This document shows, piece by piece, positions 5,461 to 8,168 of a stretch of 8,168 bases of DNA. Position 1 is the stretch's first letter, and each line of letters opens with the position of its first letter. The stretch spans positions 1 through 8,168 of the forward strand of contig JAICSZ010000073.1 in assembly GCA_025936615.1 (NCBI GenBank). Direction: 5' to 3'. The position numbers and the translations under genes are program-made. Origin of the DNA: Pedococcus sp. GTDB lineage: Bacteria; Actinomycetota; Actinomycetes; Actinomycetales; Dermatophilaceae. The notes under the pieces were generated by a model that saw nothing but the letters and a program-made list of their open reading frames with translations, searched no databases and was not told where the DNA came from.

Positions 5461-6989
5461 CAGCGCAGGGCGGTGCGCCAGAAGTCGATGAGCGGCTGCA
5501 GCGCCGCCGACGCGCTGCGGGTCTGGGCCGGGCTCGCGCCGTCGAGCGTGGTCGCATCGGCCTCGTCACCACCGGCCGGGAGCAGCAGCACCGGGGTCCA
5601 CGACGCGTCCGGTTGCGCCGCCACCACGGCGATGCTGAGGTCCGCGCCGGATGGGCCGCGACGCGACGCCACGAGCTGGTCGAGCAGGGGTCGCCAGGCA
5701 CTGGGGCGCAAGGGGACCCGGACCTGGAGCGACTGCACCCACTGGGCCGAGTCCGACGGTGGCACGTACCAGTGCACGCAGGTCACGTCCGGTGACCGCA
5801 CGAGCGCCTCGAGCTGCCCGGACACCTGGGACAGCACCTGCGTCGGGCCGGTGAAGGACGTGTTGACGGTGCCGTGCAGTCCTGCCGGGCACCGCGTCTG
5901 GGGGTCCTCGGGGAGGACCGCCTTGCGCGCGTACTCGGGTGCCCGCTCCTCGGTGTGCAGCGCCACGACGTCGACCGACTCCGGCACTGCCGCCGCAAGG
6001 GCTGCGGGGTCCAGCCGGCGGTCGAAGCGCACGTCGAGCACGGCGCGATCCGAGCTGTTCGGGTCGCTCAGCGTGGCGGCGCGCACGCCCGGCACGGCCT
6101 CGACCACGGGCAGCACCGCCTTGCGCCACGCCACCGTGTCGAAGGAGGCGTCGTGGTCGGAGTATGGCCCGCCGGGCACCCGCTCGAAGTGCTGCGGCAT
6201 CCCGAAGCCGAGCGCGCTGACCGCCGCGCGGGTCGTGGCGGCCGTGGGCGAGTGCTCGTCGAGCCGCAGCTCCGTCCACGTCCCGTCGGCGTCTGGTGGT
6301 TGCACCACCAGCTGCACCGGGCTGCGCCCCTCCAGACGGGTCGCCACCGCGAACGCCTGCGCGGCCCCCGCACTGGGCGCGACGTCGCTGTGCACCGTCA
6401 CGATGTGGGGCAGGCCCTCGCCGCGGACCGTCAGCCCGGCACTGCGCCAGGTGGGGGAGCGCAGGGCTGCGGCCGCGCCGCTGTGGGCGAGGGTCTCCGC
6501 GGCCGCCACGAGGTCGCTGCCGGTCGTGAGGACGGCGGTGGCGTGCGCCGGATAGGGATCGATCCCGATGTCGACCGCGTAGAGGTCGGGCAGCCCACCC
6601 AGGGCCCGGAGTGCGGCGACCACCTCGGCGTTCCCCGTGTGCCCGCCGGCGGCGAGGACGTGGTCGCGGCCGTGGTGCAGCTGCACCGTGTAGGAGGTCG
6701 CCTCGGCGTGCTCGGCGGCATAGCGCTCGAGGGCGGCCATGAAGGCCCCGACGTGCGCGAGGGTCAGCGGGTCCCTCGTGCTGACCTGCGCCGTGGGTCG
6801 CGCGACGTCGCCGTCAGGTCGGGTTGCGGGGAACAGCTGGTCCACCGAGGCCACCTGCGGCTGGGCCGCCAGCCAGTCCGCGAACCTCGACCTCGGCGAC
6901 AGCTCGCCTTTCCAGACGAGTGCGCCGGTCCCGAGCAGGACGACGGCAGCGAGCAACGCCGCGCCCCGCGCCAGCCGTCGCCCGCCCAT
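5460..6989 (-). CDS. Unrecognised membrane-anchored extracytoplasmic protein with internal duplication
   Basis: This 509-residue protein is not recognised. Residues 1-8 are short and positively charged (MGGRRLAR), residues 9-26 form one hydrophobic segment without a lipobox Cys, and about 480 residues would lie outside the cell: a signal anchor or uncleaved signal peptide. The outer part is an alternating alpha/beta sequence in two related halves: ALRSP (175-179) with ALVRSP (395-400), VHSDVAPSA (199-207) with VRVPLRPSA (423-431), VATR (215-218) with VASR (440-443), and VVQPPDADGTWT (228-239) with VVAAQPDASWT (455-465). The offset stays near 221-226 residues. Only two cysteines occur outside (367 and 404), a possible disulfide. 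The open frame runs back to 7340, but that part overlaps the helicase gene and the hairpins, so ATG 6989 is chosen because it sits directly before the hydrophobic segment. GTG 6998 is possible, and no ribosome site is clear. It lies downstream of the helicase but is probably transcribed separately. Confidence 0.75.
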   Translation of the reverse strand: MGGRRLARGAALLAAVVLLGTGALVWKGELSPRSRFADWLAAQPQVASVDQLFPATRPDGDVARPTAQVSTRDPLTLAHVGAFMAALERYAAEHAEATSYTVQLHHGRDHVLAAGGHTGNAEVVAALRALGGLPDLYAVDIGIDPYPAHATAVLTTGSDLVAAAETLAHSGAAAALRSPTWRSAGLTVRGEGLPHIVTVHSDVAPSAGAAQAFAVATRLEGRSPVQLVVQPPDADGTWTELRLDEHSPTAATTRAAVSALGFGMPQHFERVPGGPYSDHDASFDTVAWRKAVLPVVEAVPGVRAATLSDPNSSDRAVLDVRFDRRLDPAALAAAVPESVDVVALHTEERAPEYARKAVLPEDPQTRCPAGLHGTVNTSFTGPTQVLSQVSGQLEALVRSPDVTCVHWYVPPSDSAQWVQSLQVRVPLRPSAWRPLLDQLVASRRGPSGADLSIAVVAAQPDASWTPVLLLPAGGDEADATTLDGASPAQTRSASAALQPLIDFWRTALR

Positions 6990-7084
6990 GGAAGACACGG
7001 TGGCACGCGCGAGCTGCGCACGGGCCGACCGTGACCCATCCGCAATCGATCCGGCCAACGGGCCGAGCCGGCCGAGTCGAGGGC

Positions 7085-7128
7085 GCACGACGCGCTGGTG
7101 ATCCGCGTCGCGGACCAGCGCGTCGTGC
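7085..7128 (-). terminator. Long hairpin upstream of the membrane-anchored protein gene
   Basis: A perfect 15-bp stem (7085-7099 with 7114-7128, arms GCACGACGCGCTGGT/ACCAGCGCGTCGTGC) continues, after a 3-nt bulge, into four more pairs (7103-7106 with 7110-7113) closed by a 3-nt loop. It is the second hairpin after the helicase stop and ends 96 nt before the start of the next gene. It may be a back-up terminator, an attenuator in the leader of the next gene, or a protein-binding palindrome. Its position between two hairpins and a gene start does not decide which. Confidence 0.55.
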
Positions 7129-7156
7129 CACCTCGTGGGGTGGACGCGCAGAGGTG

Positions 7157-7189
7157 CGTATGCCGCGTGGCCCGGCCACGCGGCATACG
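7157..7189 (-). terminator. Strong hairpin terminator of the helicase gene
   Basis: A perfect 15-bp stem (7157-7171 with 7175-7189) with a 3-nt loop begins 5 nt past the helicase stop codon. The arms contain TATGCC and its complement GGCATA. There is no T-tract, which fits the hairpin-only terminators common in actinobacteria. Position, length and perfect pairing make termination the best reading. Confidence 0.75.
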
Positions 7190-7194
7190 GCAGG

Positions 7195-8168
7195 TCAGCC
7201 CTGGGTGGACTCGCCGGCGGGGTTCCCGCCGCGGGTGCGCCGACGGTTGCGGCGGCGACGCGGGGTGCCCTCGGCCTCACCGCGGGGCGGGGTGTCGGAG
7301 GTGCGCTCGCGAGCACGCTCGCCACCACGGCCGCGGTCACGGTCGCGTCCGCCCTGGCCCCGTCCGCTGCGCCCCTCGTCCTGGCCGCGACGACCGCCGG
7401 TCTTGCCGGTCTCGCCCAGGTCCTCGAGCTCCTCGGCCTCGAGGCCCTCGCGGGTCTGCTTGGCCTTCGGGAGGCGGCCCTTGGCCCCGCGCGGGATGTC
7501 GAGCTGCTCGTAGAGGTGGTCCGAGGACGAGTAGGTCTCCTCCGGCTCGGGGATGCCCAGGTCGAGGCTCTTGTTGATCAGGCCCCAGCGCGGCATGTCG
7601 TCCCAGTCGACGAAGGTGACCGCGATGCCGGTGTTGCCGGCGCGGGCGGTGCGGCCGATCCGGTGCAGGTAGGTCTTCTCGTCCTCGGGGCACTGGTAGT
7701 TGATGACGTGGGTGACGTTCTCGACGTCGATCCCGCGGGCCGCGACATCGGTGGCGACCAGGATGTCGACCTTGCCGTGGCGGAAGGCCCGCAGCGCCTG
7801 CTCCCGGGCACCCTGCCCCAGGTCCCCGTGGATGGCGGCGGCCGCGAACCCGCGCTCCGCCAGCTCGTCGGCCACCTTCGCCGCGGTGCGCTTGGTCCGG
7901 CTGAAGATGATGGTCAGGCCGCGGCCCTCGGCCTGCAGCATGCGGGCGAGCATCTCCACCTTGTCCATGGCGTGGGCGCGGTAGACGAACTGCTCGACCG
8001 CCTTGACGGTGTGGGCGTTGTCGCCTTCCTCGCTCATCGCGCGGATGTGCGTGGGCTGGGTCATGTAGCGGCGGGCCAGTGCGACGACAGCACCCGGCAT
8101 GGTGGCCGAGAACAGCATGGTCTGGCGCGTCGGCGAGGTCATGCCAAGCAGCTTCTCGACGTCGGGGA
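7195..8168 (-). CDS. rhlE: DEAD-box RNA helicase, RhlE type (5' end outside the window)
   Basis: This is the C-terminal part of an ATP-dependent RNA helicase that unwinds RNA duplexes in ribosome assembly or mRNA turnover. The frame is open to the right edge (PDVEKLLGM before the first visible ATG at 8142, which is internal), so the Q motif, Walker A and DEAD box lie beyond. Present are motif III SAT (8101-8109), motif IV (IIFSRTKRTA), motif V (ILVATDVAARGID) and motif VI (YLHRIGRTARAG). After the helicase core comes a segment typical of the actinobacterial group (WDDMPRWGLINKSLDLG, then a YSSSDHLYEQL stretch), then about 85 residues rich in Arg, Gly and charged residues ending in RRRRNRRRTRGG and a short acidic-polar tip. 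Such tails bind RNA non-specifically. From memory M. tuberculosis Rv3211 (RhlE) is the closest match. A strong hairpin follows the stop directly. Confidence 0.93.
   Translation of the reverse strand, partial: PDVEKLLGMTSPTRQTMLFSATMPGAVVALARRYMTQPTHIRAMSEEGDNAHTVKAVEQFVYRAHAMDKVEMLARMLQAEGRGLTIIFSRTKRTAAKVADELAERGFAAAAIHGDLGQGAREQALRAFRHGKVDILVATDVAARGIDVENVTHVINYQCPEDEKTYLHRIGRTARAGNTGIAVTFVDWDDMPRWGLINKSLDLGIPEPEETYSSSDHLYEQLDIPRGAKGRLPKAKQTREGLEAEELEDLGETGKTGGRRGQDEGRSGRGQGGRDRDRGRGGERARERTSDTPPRGEAEGTPRRRRNRRRTRGGNPAGESTQG

Noticed and set aside
6990..7340. N-terminal extension of the membrane-anchored protein up to 7340
   Set aside because: It would overlap the helicase gene by about 145 nt in another frame and read through both hairpins. 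The hydrophobic anchor would then lie about 125 residues in, and the extension has shadow-like composition.

Overview
The window comes from a high-GC actinobacterium. Coding density is very high, third codon positions are almost always G or C, GTG starts are common, TA dinucleotides are scarce, and two genes carry a TANNNT box 6-7 nt before the start codon, as in leaderless actinobacterial genes. Protein content and the recurrent TATGCC/GGCATA word suggest Intrasporangiaceae (Janibacter/Knoellia/Phycicoccus type). That placement is a guess from general knowledge, not a search result. I see no insertion sequence, phage gene, CRISPR array, rRNA or tRNA, so this is chromosomal core or near-core DNA.

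Layout. A MaoC-type (R)-enoyl-CoA hydratase relative (74-568, minus) diverges from a YCII-domain protein (736-1110, plus) across a spacer holding a short palindrome. A plus-strand run follows: a PHP-domain phosphoesterase of the RNase AM/TrpH type (1183-2034), a MarC-family membrane protein whose start overlaps the PHP stop by 4 nt, a RecB-like PD-(D/E)XK nuclease with a four-cysteine Fe-S signature (2698-3519), an orphan ParA-type ATPase (3568-4347), and a zinc alcohol dehydrogenase of the cinnamyl-alcohol-dehydrogenase type (4372-5418) with its own leaderless promoter. This run converges, through a hairpin at 5439-5460, on two minus-strand genes: an unrecognised membrane-anchored extracytoplasmic protein (5460-6989) and, upstream of it, the 3' two-thirds or so of a DEAD-box RNA helicase of the RhlE type (7195 to the right edge). 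Two strong tandem hairpins lie between those two genes. No gene-free stretch exceeds about 210 bp.

How it fits together. The PHP enzyme, RecB-like nuclease and RhlE helicase are nucleic-acid enzymes, and linkage of RhlE with this kind of orphan ParA is also known in Mycobacterium tuberculosis (Rv3211 to Rv3213c, from memory). The window therefore looks like a conserved actinobacterial housekeeping neighbourhood, with the alcohol dehydrogenase as a probable lineage-specific passenger.

No wholly new system is evident. The most interesting signals are an internal duplication in the unknown membrane-anchored protein, a recurring GGTATGCC/GGCATACC word that coincides with otherwise avoided codons, the tandem hairpins near 7085-7189, and an Asp-to-Asn change at the expected catalytic position of the MaoC protein.
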